A stretch of 64,000 nt of DNA from contig NZ_FMVW01000002.1 in assembly GCF_900102695.1 (NCBI RefSeq), forward strand, positions 310,001 to 374,000. Reading direction: 5' to 3'. Below the pieces are notes generated by a model. That model was not told the origin of the DNA and made no database searches. It saw nothing but the letters and a program-made list of their open reading frames with translations. Below are positions 44,864-54,041 of this stretch, piece after piece. The stretch's first letter is position 1. The number at the start of each line of letters is the position of its first letter. This stretch comes from Afifella marina DSM 2698 (GTDB lineage: Bacteria; Pseudomonadota; Alphaproteobacteria; Rhizobiales; Afifellaceae). Both the position numbers and the translations under genes were made by a program.

Positions 44864-46474
44864 ATGCAGAGCTTGAAACCACTTTCTTGCATGAAGCGTA
44901 GCCTTGCTGCCGCATTTGTTGCGGGCGGGGTGCTGTCCGCACCCGCTGTTGCCAACGCACAGGACGATGGCAAGACCATTACGGCGGTGATGCATTCGGG
45001 CCTGCGTGTGCTCGATCCCATCATCACGACCGCCCACATCACCCGCGATCACGGCTACATGATCTATGACGTCCTGACGGCCGTGGACGACAATTTCGAA
45101 CCCCACCCACAGATGGCGGATTGGGAGATCTCCGACGACAAACTGACCTACACCTTCACCCTGCGCGACGGGCTGAAGTTCCATGATGGGGCGCCGGTCA
45201 CCGGCAAGGATGTCGTCGCTTCGCTTAACCGCTGGGGCAAGCGCGATTCCGGCGGTCAGATGATCTTCGACGTGACGGAGAGCCTCGAGGCGCCGGACGA
45301 CAAGACCCTTGTGTGGAAGCTCTCCGAGCCGTTCCCGCCGCTGCTCGGCGTCATCTCCAAGCAATCGGCCGTGCCGCCCTTCATCATGCCCGAGCGGGTG
45401 GCGGAGACCTCGCCGGACGAGCCGATCACCGAATACATCGGCTCAGGGCCGTTCGTCTTCAATAAGGACAAGTACGAGCCGGGTGCTTCGGTCACCTACG
45501 ACAAGTTCGAGGATTACGTGCCGCGCGACGAGCCGCCCTCGTGGATGGCCGGCGGCAAGAAGGTCAATGTCGATCACGTGGTCTGGACGACGATGCCGGA
45601 CAATCTGACTGCGATGAATGCGCTCGCGGCGGGGGAGATCGACTATCTGGAGCAGGTCCAGGTCGACCTTTTGCCGGTGATCGAGAATGCGCCGAACGTG
45701 ACGGTGGAAATGGGTGATCCGCTTGGCTTCGTCACGATCGGGCGGCCGAACTTCCTGCATCCGCCCTTCGACAACAAGAAGGTGCGCCAGGCGGCGCTTC
45801 TGGCGCTGAGCCAGGAAGACGTGCTCGCTACGATGATGGGCTCCGACAAATACTACAAAGTCTGCGGTGCTATCTTCGGTTGCGGGACGCCGCTCGGTGA
45901 CGAATCCGGCTCCGAGCCGATCACGTCCGGCGCGCATCCGGAAGAAGCCAAGAAGCTCCTGGAAGAAGCCGGTTACGACGGCACGCCGGTGGTGCTCATG
46001 CAACCGACGGATGTCGTCAGTCTGAGCAACCAGCCGGTTGTCGCCGCGCAGGCGCTCCGCCAGGCTGGCTTCAACGTCGACATGCAGACCATGGACTGGC
46101 AGTCGGTCGTGCAACGGCGCGCGCAGCAGAATCCTCCCTCCGAGGGCGGCTGGAACATCTTCTTCACGAACTGGATGGTGCCGGAGATCTCCGATCCGCT
46201 CATCAACGTGATGTTGAGCGGCCGTGGCGACGACGCCTGGTTCGGTTGGCCGGAAGATCCCGAGATCGAAAAGCTGCGCGATGAATTCGCCCATGCGGAA
46301 GATCAGGAGGCGCGCAAGGCGGCAGCCGTCGCGATGCAGAAGCACGTGATGGACAATGTGAACTACATCCATCTCGGCGAATACAACATGCCCCAGGCGC
46401 GGCGGAATTCGATCCAGAACATGATCCCGTCGCCGGTTCCGGTCTTCTGGAACATGACGAAAGAGGCGGAGTAA
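44864..46474 (+). CDS. ABC transporter substrate-binding protein, peptide family (SBP_bac_5)
   Basis: 536 residues with a signal peptide (cleavage expected after AVANA, near residue 32). Family-5 motifs are FTLRDGLKFHDGAPVTGKDVV and YIGSGPFVFNKDKYEPG. Periplasmic receptor for the downstream permeases; the ligand is probably a peptide or peptide-like amide, judging by the operon. A strong hairpin follows the stop. Confidence 0.95.
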   Translation: MQSLKPLSCMKRSLAAAFVAGGVLSAPAVANAQDDGKTITAVMHSGLRVLDPIITTAHITRDHGYMIYDVLTAVDDNFEPHPQMADWEISDDKLTYTFTLRDGLKFHDGAPVTGKDVVASLNRWGKRDSGGQMIFDVTESLEAPDDKTLVWKLSEPFPPLLGVISKQSAVPPFIMPERVAETSPDEPITEYIGSGPFVFNKDKYEPGASVTYDKFEDYVPRDEPPSWMAGGKKVNVDHVVWTTMPDNLTAMNALAAGEIDYLEQVQVDLLPVIENAPNVTVEMGDPLGFVTIGRPNFLHPPFDNKKVRQAALLALSQEDVLATMMGSDKYYKVCGAIFGCGTPLGDESGSEPITSGAHPEEAKKLLEEAGYDGTPVVLMQPTDVVSLSNQPVVAAQALRQAGFNVDMQTMDWQSVVQRRAQQNPPSEGGWNIFFTNWMVPEISDPLINVMLSGRGDDAWFGWPEDPEIEKLRDEFAHAEDQEARKAAAVAMQKHVMDNVNYIHLGEYNMPQARRNSIQNMIPSPVPVFWNMTKEAE

Positions 46475-46482
46475 TCCACCTT

Positions 46483-46510
46483 CGGAGACGCGCCTTTGCG
46501 CGCGTCTCCG
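46483..46510 (+). other. Intercistronic stem-loop after the binding-protein gene
   Basis: Perfect 11-bp stem CGGAGACGCGC/GCGCGTCTCCG with loop CTTTGC and no T-run. Such hairpins commonly protect the binding-protein message so that it is made in excess over the permeases. Confidence 0.7.
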
Positions 46511-46573
46511 GCTGCCGTCTTGTCTCGAAATTTGCGCTGAGGCTCAGCAGGCCTCGCGGCAAGGAGACCGATC

Positions 46574-47515
46574 ATGTTCAGCTATATCCTGAAGCGGATC
46601 CTCGCCACGATCCCGGTGATGGCGATCGTCGCGGTCTTCGTCTTCCTCCTGCTTCGGCTGACGCCGGGCGATCCGGCGGCGATCCTCGCCGGCGATGCTG
46701 CCACACCTGCGCAACTCGAGCGCATCCGTGACCGGCTCGGCCTCAACGATCCTCTGCATATCCAGTTCTTCACCTGGATCGGGCAGATGCTGCACGGAGA
46801 TCTCGGCACCTCCCTCATTTCCAGCACACCGGTTGCGGGAATGATCGGAGACCGGATCGGGCCCACGATCAGCATCGCCATCATGACGATCATCATCTCG
46901 GTGCTGCTGGCCGTGCCGATGGGTGTGATCGCCGCCTGGCGCCACCGCACCTGGGTCGACTTCCTGGTGATGTCCTTCTCGGTTCTGGGGTTCTCCGTCC
47001 CCGTCTTCGTGATCGGCTACATCCTGATCCAGATTTTCGCGATCGAGCTTCGCTGGGTGCCGGTGCAAGGCTATGCGCCGCTTTCCGACGGCATCGGTCC
47101 GTTCATGACGCGTGCAATCCTGCCGTCGCTGACGCTCGCCACGATCTATGTGGCGCTGATCGCCCGAATGACGCGCGCCTCGATGCTGGAAGTGCTGGGG
47201 GAGGATTACGTGCGCACCGCCCGCGCCAAAGGCGTGCGGGAAAATGTCGTGCTTTTCCGCCATGCGCTGCGCAACGCCGCGGTGCCGATCCTGACCATTA
47301 TCGGCACCGGTTTCGCGCTTCTGATTTCGGGCGTGGTGGTCACCGAGAGCGTCTTCAACATCCCGGGCATCGGCCGGCTCACCGTCGATGCGATCCTGGC
47401 GCGCGACTATCCGGTCATTCAGGCGATGATCCTGTTCACCGCCGGTATCTACGTCTTCGTCAATCTCATCGTCGACGTCTCCTATTCCTTCTTCGACCCG
47501 AGGATCCGCTACTGA
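46574..47515 (+). CDS. ABC transporter permease, DppB/OppB type
   Basis: 313 residues with six membrane helices. N-terminus MFSYILKRILATIPVMAIVAVFVFLLLRLTPGDPA is typical for DppB. The EAA loop is seen in YVRTARAKGVRENVVLFRHALRNAAVPI. GGAG lies before the ATG. The next permease starts one base after the stop. Confidence 0.96.
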   Translation: MFSYILKRILATIPVMAIVAVFVFLLLRLTPGDPAAILAGDAATPAQLERIRDRLGLNDPLHIQFFTWIGQMLHGDLGTSLISSTPVAGMIGDRIGPTISIAIMTIIISVLLAVPMGVIAAWRHRTWVDFLVMSFSVLGFSVPVFVIGYILIQIFAIELRWVPVQGYAPLSDGIGPFMTRAILPSLTLATIYVALIARMTRASMLEVLGEDYVRTARAKGVRENVVLFRHALRNAAVPILTIIGTGFALLISGVVVTESVFNIPGIGRLTVDAILARDYPVIQAMILFTAGIYVFVNLIVDVSYSFFDPRIRY

Positions 47516-47516
47516 C

Positions 47517-48404
47517 ATGGCTGAGCTTTCCCCCTCCCGCCATAGCGCCTTCCAGGTCTTGACCGGGTTGTTCTCGCTCCCGGCCGGAGCGCGCGTAGGC
47601 GCGGGCCCGATGATCGCGGCTGCGATCCTTGTCGCGATCGTGCTGGCTTCTCTGTTGGCGCCGCTTTACGTGCCCTACGATCCGCTGGCGATGGATTCCA
47701 TGTCCCGCCTGAAGCCCCCTTCGGAGATGCATCTCCTCGGCACGGATCAGTATGGCCGCGACACCTTCAGCCGGGTGATGACCGGCGGGCGCGTGTCGCT
47801 CCTAATCGGCGTCGGCGCGGCTCTCGTCAGCGTCGTCATCGGCCTCGTCATCGGTCTCGTCGCCGGCTTCTTCCGCGCCGCGGACGGCATCATCATGCGC
47901 ATCATGGACAGCCTGATGGCGATCCCGGCGATCCTCCTGGCGATTGCGCTCGTCGCCCTCAACGGTCCGAGCCTCGGCTCGGTGATCATCGCCATCACCA
48001 TTCCCGAAGTGCCGCGCGTCGTCCGGCTGGTGCGCTCCGTCGTGCTGTCGGCGCGCGAGGAGCCCTATGTGGAGGCCGCCATCGCGCTTGGCTCGTCGAT
48101 GCCGAAAATTCTGGTCCAGCATTTGATGCCGAACACGCTCGCACCGCTCATTGTGCAGGGGACATATATCTGCGCCTCGGCGATCCTGATCGAAGCGATC
48201 TTGAGCTTTCTCGGAGCCGGCGTCTCAACCGAGATCCCGACCTGGGGGAACATTATGGCCGAGGGCCGAAGCTATTTTCAGGTGAAGCCCGGGCTCATCT
48301 TCTGGCCGGGACTTCTCTTGTCGTTGTGCATTCTCGCGATCAACCTCCTCGGCGACACCGCCCGCGATCTCCTCGATCCGCGGATGAAGAAGCGGGAGGG
48401 CTGA
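47517..48404 (+). CDS. ABC transporter permease, DppC/OppC type
   Basis: 295 residues with six membrane helices. DppC features are the periplasmic LGTDQYGRDTFSRVMTGGRVSL and the EAA loop EPYVEAAIALGSSMPKILVQHLMPN. It forms the membrane pore with the preceding permease. Confidence 0.96.
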   Translation: MAELSPSRHSAFQVLTGLFSLPAGARVGAGPMIAAAILVAIVLASLLAPLYVPYDPLAMDSMSRLKPPSEMHLLGTDQYGRDTFSRVMTGGRVSLLIGVGAALVSVVIGLVIGLVAGFFRAADGIIMRIMDSLMAIPAILLAIALVALNGPSLGSVIIAITIPEVPRVVRLVRSVVLSAREEPYVEAAIALGSSMPKILVQHLMPNTLAPLIVQGTYICASAILIEAILSFLGAGVSTEIPTWGNIMAEGRSYFQVKPGLIFWPGLLLSLCILAINLLGDTARDLLDPRMKKREG

Positions 48405-48405
48405 G

Positions 48406-50091
48406 ATGCAGCTTTCATCGCGAGACTTTTCGAACGCGCACCGCGTCCTCAAAATCCGCGGACTGAAGGTCGGCCTGACCGGGCGGCCCAATGCAGCCGC
48501 AGTTCTGAATGGCATCGATCTCGATATTCGTGCGGGCGAAACCCATTGTCTGGTCGGCGAAAGCGGATCGGGGAAATCGGTCACGTCGCTCGCCGTCATG
48601 GGGCTTCTGCCGAAAGGGGCTCTCGAAGTGCAGGGCGGCGCGATCGACGTCGAAGGCTTCGAGATCACCACCGCGACGCATTCCCAGATGCGTGAATTGC
48701 GGGCCCGCCGGATCGCCATGATCTTTCAGGAGCCGATGACGGCGCTCAACCCGGTGCTGCGGGTCGGCGAGCAGATCGAAGAGGTGCTCAACATGCACAC
48801 CGATCTGTCGCAGGCGGAGGCCAAGAAGCGCACGCTCGACATCATGGAGCAGGTGCATCTGCCGGATGTGGAGCGGATTTATAAATCCTATCCGCATCAA
48901 CTGTCCGGCGGCCAGCGCCAGCGCATCATGATCGCGATGGCGCTGGTGCTCGATCCGCATCTGTTGATCGCGGACGAGCCGACGACGGCGCTCGATGTCA
49001 CGACGCAGCTGCAGATTCTGAAGCTCATCGCGGAAATGCAGGAGCGCAAGGGAACGGCGCTTCTCTTCATCACGCACGATATGGGCGTGGTGGCGGAAAT
49101 CGCCGACACGGTGAGCGTGATGCAGAACGGCCGGATCGTGGAGAAGGCCCCGATCCGCGAGCTGCTGACGGACCCGAAAGAGGATTACACCAAAAAACTC
49201 CTGACCGCCGTTCCGAATCTTGCGCCACGGCCGGCGCGAGCGCCTGCCTCGGCCAAGGAGGTGCTCGAGGTCCAAGATCTCGAAATGGTCTATGGCGGTG
49301 GTGGCTTCCTGAAGCGCTCCGGCGGTGTGACGGCCGCTCAGGACGTGAGTTTTGCGATCGCGCCGGGCCGCACGCTCGGCATCGTCGGCGAAAGCGGCTC
49401 CGGCAAGTCCACGGTGGCGCGCTGCATCATCCGTCTGATCGATCCGACGGGTGGACGGGTGAATGTCGCCGGCACGGATATTTCGACGCTGTCGCGTCGT
49501 CAGCTGCAGCCGCATCGCAAACATCTGCAGATCGTCTTCCAGGATCCCTACCGTTCGCTCAATCCGCGCTGGACCGTGGCTCGCAGCCTTTGCGAAGGGC
49601 CGATCAATTTCGGCACCTCGAAGGCCGAGGCGATGGAGCATGCCGCCGAGCTGATGGAGCTCGTCGATCTGCCGCGCGATGCGCTCAAGCGCTATCCTCA
49701 CCAGTTTTCGGGGGGGCAGCGGCAGCGCATCGCGATCGCCCGCGCCGTCGCGATGAAGCCCGACCTCTTGATCGCCGACGAGGCGGTCTCCGCGCTCGAT
49801 GTGAGCGTGCAGGCGCAGGTGCTCGACCTCCTGGACGACGTGCAGGAGAGGTTCGGTATCGCGATGCTCTTCATCACCCACGATCTGCGGGTCGCCGCAC
49901 AGATCTGCGACGAGGTGCTCGTCATGCAGAAAGGCCGGGTGGTGGAGCATGGCCCCGCCGGCGACGTCCTGCAGAACCCGCATGATCCCTACACACGCAA
50001 TCTGATCGAGGCCGCGCCCGGCCGGCAATGGGACTTCGCCAATTTCCGCGCGCTCGGCACGTCGCCGCTTAACGAAGGAGCCCCCGCATGA
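48406..50091 (+). CDS. Fused dipeptide/oligopeptide ABC ATPase (DppD-DppF type)
   Basis: 561 residues with two complete ATPase domains in one chain. Domain 1 has Walker A GESGSGKS, signature LSGGQRQR and Walker B LLIADEPTTALD; domain 2 repeats GESGSGKST, FSGGQRQR and LLIADEAVSALD. In domain 2 the residue after the Walker B aspartate-glutamate is A-V rather than P-T. It powers uptake through the two permeases. Its end overlaps the next start (ATGA). Confidence 0.96.
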   Translation: MQLSSRDFSNAHRVLKIRGLKVGLTGRPNAAAVLNGIDLDIRAGETHCLVGESGSGKSVTSLAVMGLLPKGALEVQGGAIDVEGFEITTATHSQMRELRARRIAMIFQEPMTALNPVLRVGEQIEEVLNMHTDLSQAEAKKRTLDIMEQVHLPDVERIYKSYPHQLSGGQRQRIMIAMALVLDPHLLIADEPTTALDVTTQLQILKLIAEMQERKGTALLFITHDMGVVAEIADTVSVMQNGRIVEKAPIRELLTDPKEDYTKKLLTAVPNLAPRPARAPASAKEVLEVQDLEMVYGGGGFLKRSGGVTAAQDVSFAIAPGRTLGIVGESGSGKSTVARCIIRLIDPTGGRVNVAGTDISTLSRRQLQPHRKHLQIVFQDPYRSLNPRWTVARSLCEGPINFGTSKAEAMEHAAELMELVDLPRDALKRYPHQFSGGQRQRIAIARAVAMKPDLLIADEAVSALDVSVQAQVLDLLDDVQERFGIAMLFITHDLRVAAQICDEVLVMQKGRVVEHGPAGDVLQNPHDPYTRNLIEAAPGRQWDFANFRALGTSPLNEGAPA

Positions 50092-51257
50092 GCGTCATTC
50101 CGAAGATCGAAGAATTCGCTGCCGAACTGACCGCGATCCGGCACGACTTTCATGCGCATCCCGAGCTCGGCTTCGAGGAGACGCGCACCGCCGGCATCGT
50201 GGCGGAAAAGCTGCGCGCCTATGGCGTCGACGAGGTGCATGAGGGCATCGGCGGCACCGGCGTCGTAGCGCTGATCAAGGGAGAGGGCGGCGGCAACCGC
50301 AGGGTCGGACTGCGCGCCGATATGGACGCGCTGCCAATCGAAGAGGCGTCGGGTGTCCCCTATACCTCGCAGAATCCGGGGCGGATGCATGCCTGCGGCC
50401 ATGACGGGCACACGACGATGCTGCTTGGCGCGGCCCGGTATCTTGCCGAAACGCGCGATTTCGACGGCACGGTCGTGTTGATCTTCCAGCCGGCCGAAGA
50501 GGGGCTCGGCGGGGCACGACGGATGATCGCCGAAGGCCTATTCGAGAAATTTCCCTGCGACGAGATCTACGGCATGCACAACGATCCGAATGCGGAGCCC
50601 GGGATCGTCACCGTCGCGCCGGGGCCGGCGATGGCGGGGGCGAGCTTCTTCGACATTACGGTGAAGGGCACCGGCAGCCATGCCGCCATGCCGCATCAGT
50701 CGAAGGATCCGATCGTCATTGGGACGGCACTCGTGCAGCAATTGCAGAGCGTCGTCAGCCGCAATACGCCGCCGACGAAGCCGGTGGTGATCTCGGTGAC
50801 GACCTTCCATGCCGGCGCCGCCTACAATGTCGTGCCGGACACGGCGACGATTTCCGGTACGATCCGCTATTTCCACGACGAAGTCGCCGAGATGGCGCAT
50901 CAGCGGATCAAAGATCTCTGTGCGGGGCTGAGCCAGGCCTACGGTGTCGAGATCACCGCCGATCTGCGCAACGTCTTCGACGTCTTGATGAACGATCCGG
51001 AACTCTCCACCGCCTATGTCGATGCGGCAAAAGAGGTGGTGGGTGCCGACATGGCCTTCGAAACCAGCGACCAGATGACCGGCTCGGAAGATTTCGCCGA
51101 CATGCTGAAGGTGGTGCCGGGAGCTTATTGCCGGGTGGGGCATGCGGGGTCGATCGGGCTGCACAACCCGGCTTTCGTGCTTGACGACGCGATCCTGCCG
51201 GTTGGGGCCTCGATCTATGCGCGCATCGTCGAAAACCGCCTGAAGCGCGGCGCCTGA
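50088..51257 (+). CDS. M20-family amidohydrolase (hippurate/IAA-amino acid hydrolase type)
   Basis: 389 residues with HDFHAHPELGFEETRT, metal-site MHACGHDGHT and GMHNDPNAEPG. Hydrolyses N-acyl or amide-linked amino acids; the exact substrate is unknown. Translation is coupled to the transporter ATPase. Cytosolic. Confidence 0.95.
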   Translation: MSVIPKIEEFAAELTAIRHDFHAHPELGFEETRTAGIVAEKLRAYGVDEVHEGIGGTGVVALIKGEGGGNRRVGLRADMDALPIEEASGVPYTSQNPGRMHACGHDGHTTMLLGAARYLAETRDFDGTVVLIFQPAEEGLGGARRMIAEGLFEKFPCDEIYGMHNDPNAEPGIVTVAPGPAMAGASFFDITVKGTGSHAAMPHQSKDPIVIGTALVQQLQSVVSRNTPPTKPVVISVTTFHAGAAYNVVPDTATISGTIRYFHDEVAEMAHQRIKDLCAGLSQAYGVEITADLRNVFDVLMNDPELSTAYVDAAKEVVGADMAFETSDQMTGSEDFADMLKVVPGAYCRVGHAGSIGLHNPAFVLDDAILPVGASIYARIVENRLKRGA

Positions 51258-51333
51258 CGACACCCACGTTCTTTCCTTCTCAAGTTTACCAGCTCGGCCA
51301 GCCACACGCGGCGGCCGGTAGAGGAGCTGTCTG

Positions 51334-52473
51334 ATGATGAATCCGCTCGATCTGCCCTTCAATGCGGAGGAGATGCTCGCGGGCCTGAAGCCTTGGATCG
51401 AGACCGAAAGCCCGACCTTCGAGGCGGCGGCGGTCAATCGCATGATGGATCTCGTGCAGCACGAGCTTGCAGCGCTCGGGGGCAAGGTCGAACGCATTCC
51501 GGGCCGTATGGGGCTCGGTGACAGCGTGCGCGCGACGATGCCGCATCCGCGCGCAGGCGAGGGAGGCATCCTGCTTCTCGGCCATCTCGACACGGTGCAT
51601 CCGCTCGGCACGATCGACGTTCTGCCGTTCAAGCGGGAGGGCGAGATCTGCTACGGCCCCGGCCTGATGGACATGAAGGGGGGCAATTACGTCTATCTCG
51701 ACGCGCTTCGGAAACTCTTTGCCGCCGGGATCGAGACGCCCCTGCCGGTGACCGTCCTCTTCACGCCCGACGAGGAGATCGGCACGCCATCGACGCGCGA
51801 GCTGATCGAGGCCGAGGCGAAGCGCCACAAATATATCCTGGTTCCGGAACCGGCGCGCCCGGACGGAGGCGCGGTGATCGGGCGTTATGCGATCGTGCGC
51901 TTCAACCTGACGGCGCGCGGCAAGCCGAGCCATGCGGGCTGGCAGCTCGCCGATGGGCGTTCTGCGATTGCCGCGATGGCGAAGAAAGTCGCCGAGATCG
52001 AAGCCATGACAACGGAAGACTGCACGTTTTCTGTCGGCGTTTTCAATTCGGGAAGATGGGTGAATTGCGTCTCCTCCGTCTGCGATGCCGAGGTTCTGAG
52101 CATGGCGAAAACGCAGGAGCTTCTCGACGAAGGCATTGCCAAGATGATGGCCTTCAATTCCACCGAAGGCGATGTGACGCTGGAGGTCACACGCGGCGTC
52201 ACCCGACCGGTCTGGGAGCCGGATCAAGCCGGCACGATGGCGATGTTCGGGCTCGCCAAGGAGATCGCCGGCGAGATCGGTTTCGAGCTGAGCGCCGCTT
52301 CCGCCGGTGGTGGATCGGACGGGAATTTTACCGGCTTTCTCGGCCTGCCGACGCTCGATTCGATCGGCGTGCGCGGCAAGGACCTGCACACGCTCAACGA
52401 ACATATCTTCGTCGACAGCCTGGTGGAGCGGGCGCGGCTTGCGGCAGCACTCTACTGCAGGCTGGGTGCGTGA
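51334..52473 (+). CDS. M20-family carboxypeptidase (CPG2/ArgE-like)
   Basis: 379 residues. Metal-site motifs are LLGHLDTVHPLG, GPGLMDMKGGNY and FTPDEEIGTP, and the final His is in LNEHIFVDS. It is close to glutamate carboxypeptidase, removing a C-terminal or amide-linked glutamate-like residue. It is the second M20 enzyme in the operon and overlaps the gamma-glutamyltransferase start. Confidence 0.94.
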   Translation: MMNPLDLPFNAEEMLAGLKPWIETESPTFEAAAVNRMMDLVQHELAALGGKVERIPGRMGLGDSVRATMPHPRAGEGGILLLGHLDTVHPLGTIDVLPFKREGEICYGPGLMDMKGGNYVYLDALRKLFAAGIETPLPVTVLFTPDEEIGTPSTRELIEAEAKRHKYILVPEPARPDGGAVIGRYAIVRFNLTARGKPSHAGWQLADGRSAIAAMAKKVAEIEAMTTEDCTFSVGVFNSGRWVNCVSSVCDAEVLSMAKTQELLDEGIAKMMAFNSTEGDVTLEVTRGVTRPVWEPDQAGTMAMFGLAKEIAGEIGFELSAASAGGGSDGNFTGFLGLPTLDSIGVRGKDLHTLNEHIFVDSLVERARLAAALYCRLGA

Positions 52474-54038
52474 TGTCGGAAGCTCTGTCGCGGACGATGG
52501 AGATCCGCAAACATGTCGTGGAGACGGAACGCGGCATTGTCGCCTCGCAGCATCGTCTCGCATCGGAGGCCGGCGCTGAGGTGTTGCGGGCCGGCGGCGA
52601 TGCCGTCGATGCGGCTGTCGCCTGCAGTTTCGTCTGCGGCGTGCTCGAACCGTGGATGAGCGGCCCGGCCGGCGGCGGCGCGGCCATGCACTGGCGCGCC
52701 GATCGTGGCGAGGCGCATGCTCTCGATTTCGGCATGCGTGCGCCGGCGGGATTGAAGACTGAGGATTTTCCGCTGTCGGGCGAGGGGGCGGCCACCGACC
52801 TGTTCCCGTGGGAGCGTGTCGTCGACGACCGCAACGTCGTCGGCGCGAAAGCCGTGGCGGTGCCGGCTCTCGTTGACGGCCTGGAAGCTGCGCATCGGCG
52901 CTGGGGGCGCATGCCTTGGGCGGAATTGGTGGCGCCCGCCATCGCCCATGCCCGAGAGGGGATGAGGGTCGACTGGTATGCGGCGCTCATCATCGCCACG
53001 GCTACCCGCGATCTGGCGCGTGATCCCGACGCGGCGGCGATGTTCCTCACCGACGGCCAATGGCCGCGGCCGTTCTCCTGGACGGGGATCGCGGAAGACC
53101 GGATCGACCAGAGCCGCATGGCGGACAGTCTCGACATTCTCGCCCGAGACGGGGCGGCGGCGATGCATGGCGGCGATCTCGGCGCCGCGATGGCGCAGGA
53201 TATCCGCGACAAGGGCGGGTATCTTACGCTCGATGACCTCGCCGGCAACCGTGCCAGGTTCAAGGCGCCGCTGTCGGTCGCCTATCGCGATGCGCTCTTT
53301 CACGTCATGCCCGGGCTTACCGCCGGACCGACCTTCGCGTGTGCCATGCGCGAGCTTGCTGGCGAGCAATTGTCATCACCGGAGCTTGCCTATCCCGCCT
53401 ATGCGCGCGCCCTTTTTGCGGCCTATCGCGACCGGCTGGAGCGTATGGGTCATGACGGCGAAATCCCAGAATGCGCCGGCTCCACGACGCATTTCTCGGT
53501 CGTCGACCGTGACGGCAATATGGTGGCCCACACTCAGACCCTGCTGTCGCTCTTCGGATCGCGCGTTGTGTCGCCCTCGACCGGCTTTCTGATGAACAAC
53601 GGCATCATGTGGTTCGATCCGGTCGAGGGGCGCCCGAACTCGCTCGGACCCGGCAAGACATGTTTGATGAATGTCTGTCCGGTGCTGGGCGAGACCACGG
53701 GGCGCCGTTTTGCGTTCGGCGCTTCGGGCGGGCGGAAGATCGTCTCGGCGGTCACGCAGCTTGCGTCTTTCATGACCGATTTCGGCATGGATCTCGGCGC
53801 GGCGTTTCGGCAGCCGCGCATCGATGCCTCGAGCGGAGAGCAGATCGTCGCCGATGCGGCACTGCCGGCCGAAGTGGTCAGGGCGCTGGAGGCGGTCGCG
53901 CCCGTCAAAGCCGCGCGCCGGTCGATGCTGCCTTATCCCTTCGCCTGTCCGTCGGCGGTGATGGATGAGGGCGGCAGGCATTTCGGCATGACGGAGACGA
54001 TGAGCGCCTGGGGCGACGCCGTCGCGGAAGGGGAGTGA
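52473..54038 (+). CDS. Gamma-glutamyltransferase family protein
   Basis: 521 residues starting at 52473, one base into the preceding stop codon region. An Ntn-hydrolase: the catalytic threonine of the self-processing site is in CAGSTTHFSVVDRDGNMVAHTQT, and the large-subunit entry is ERGIVASQHRLASEAGAEVLRAGGDAVDAAVA. No signal peptide is seen, so it should be cytosolic, unlike E. coli Ggt. In this operon it would cleave gamma-glutamyl or similar amide bonds of imported compounds. Confidence 0.93.
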   Translation: MSEALSRTMEIRKHVVETERGIVASQHRLASEAGAEVLRAGGDAVDAAVACSFVCGVLEPWMSGPAGGGAAMHWRADRGEAHALDFGMRAPAGLKTEDFPLSGEGAATDLFPWERVVDDRNVVGAKAVAVPALVDGLEAAHRRWGRMPWAELVAPAIAHAREGMRVDWYAALIIATATRDLARDPDAAAMFLTDGQWPRPFSWTGIAEDRIDQSRMADSLDILARDGAAAMHGGDLGAAMAQDIRDKGGYLTLDDLAGNRARFKAPLSVAYRDALFHVMPGLTAGPTFACAMRELAGEQLSSPELAYPAYARALFAAYRDRLERMGHDGEIPECAGSTTHFSVVDRDGNMVAHTQTLLSLFGSRVVSPSTGFLMNNGIMWFDPVEGRPNSLGPGKTCLMNVCPVLGETTGRRFAFGASGGRKIVSAVTQLASFMTDFGMDLGAAFRQPRIDASSGEQIVADAALPAEVVRALEAVAPVKAARRSMLPYPFACPSAVMDEGGRHFGMTETMSAWGDAVAEGE

Positions 54039-54041
54039 GGC

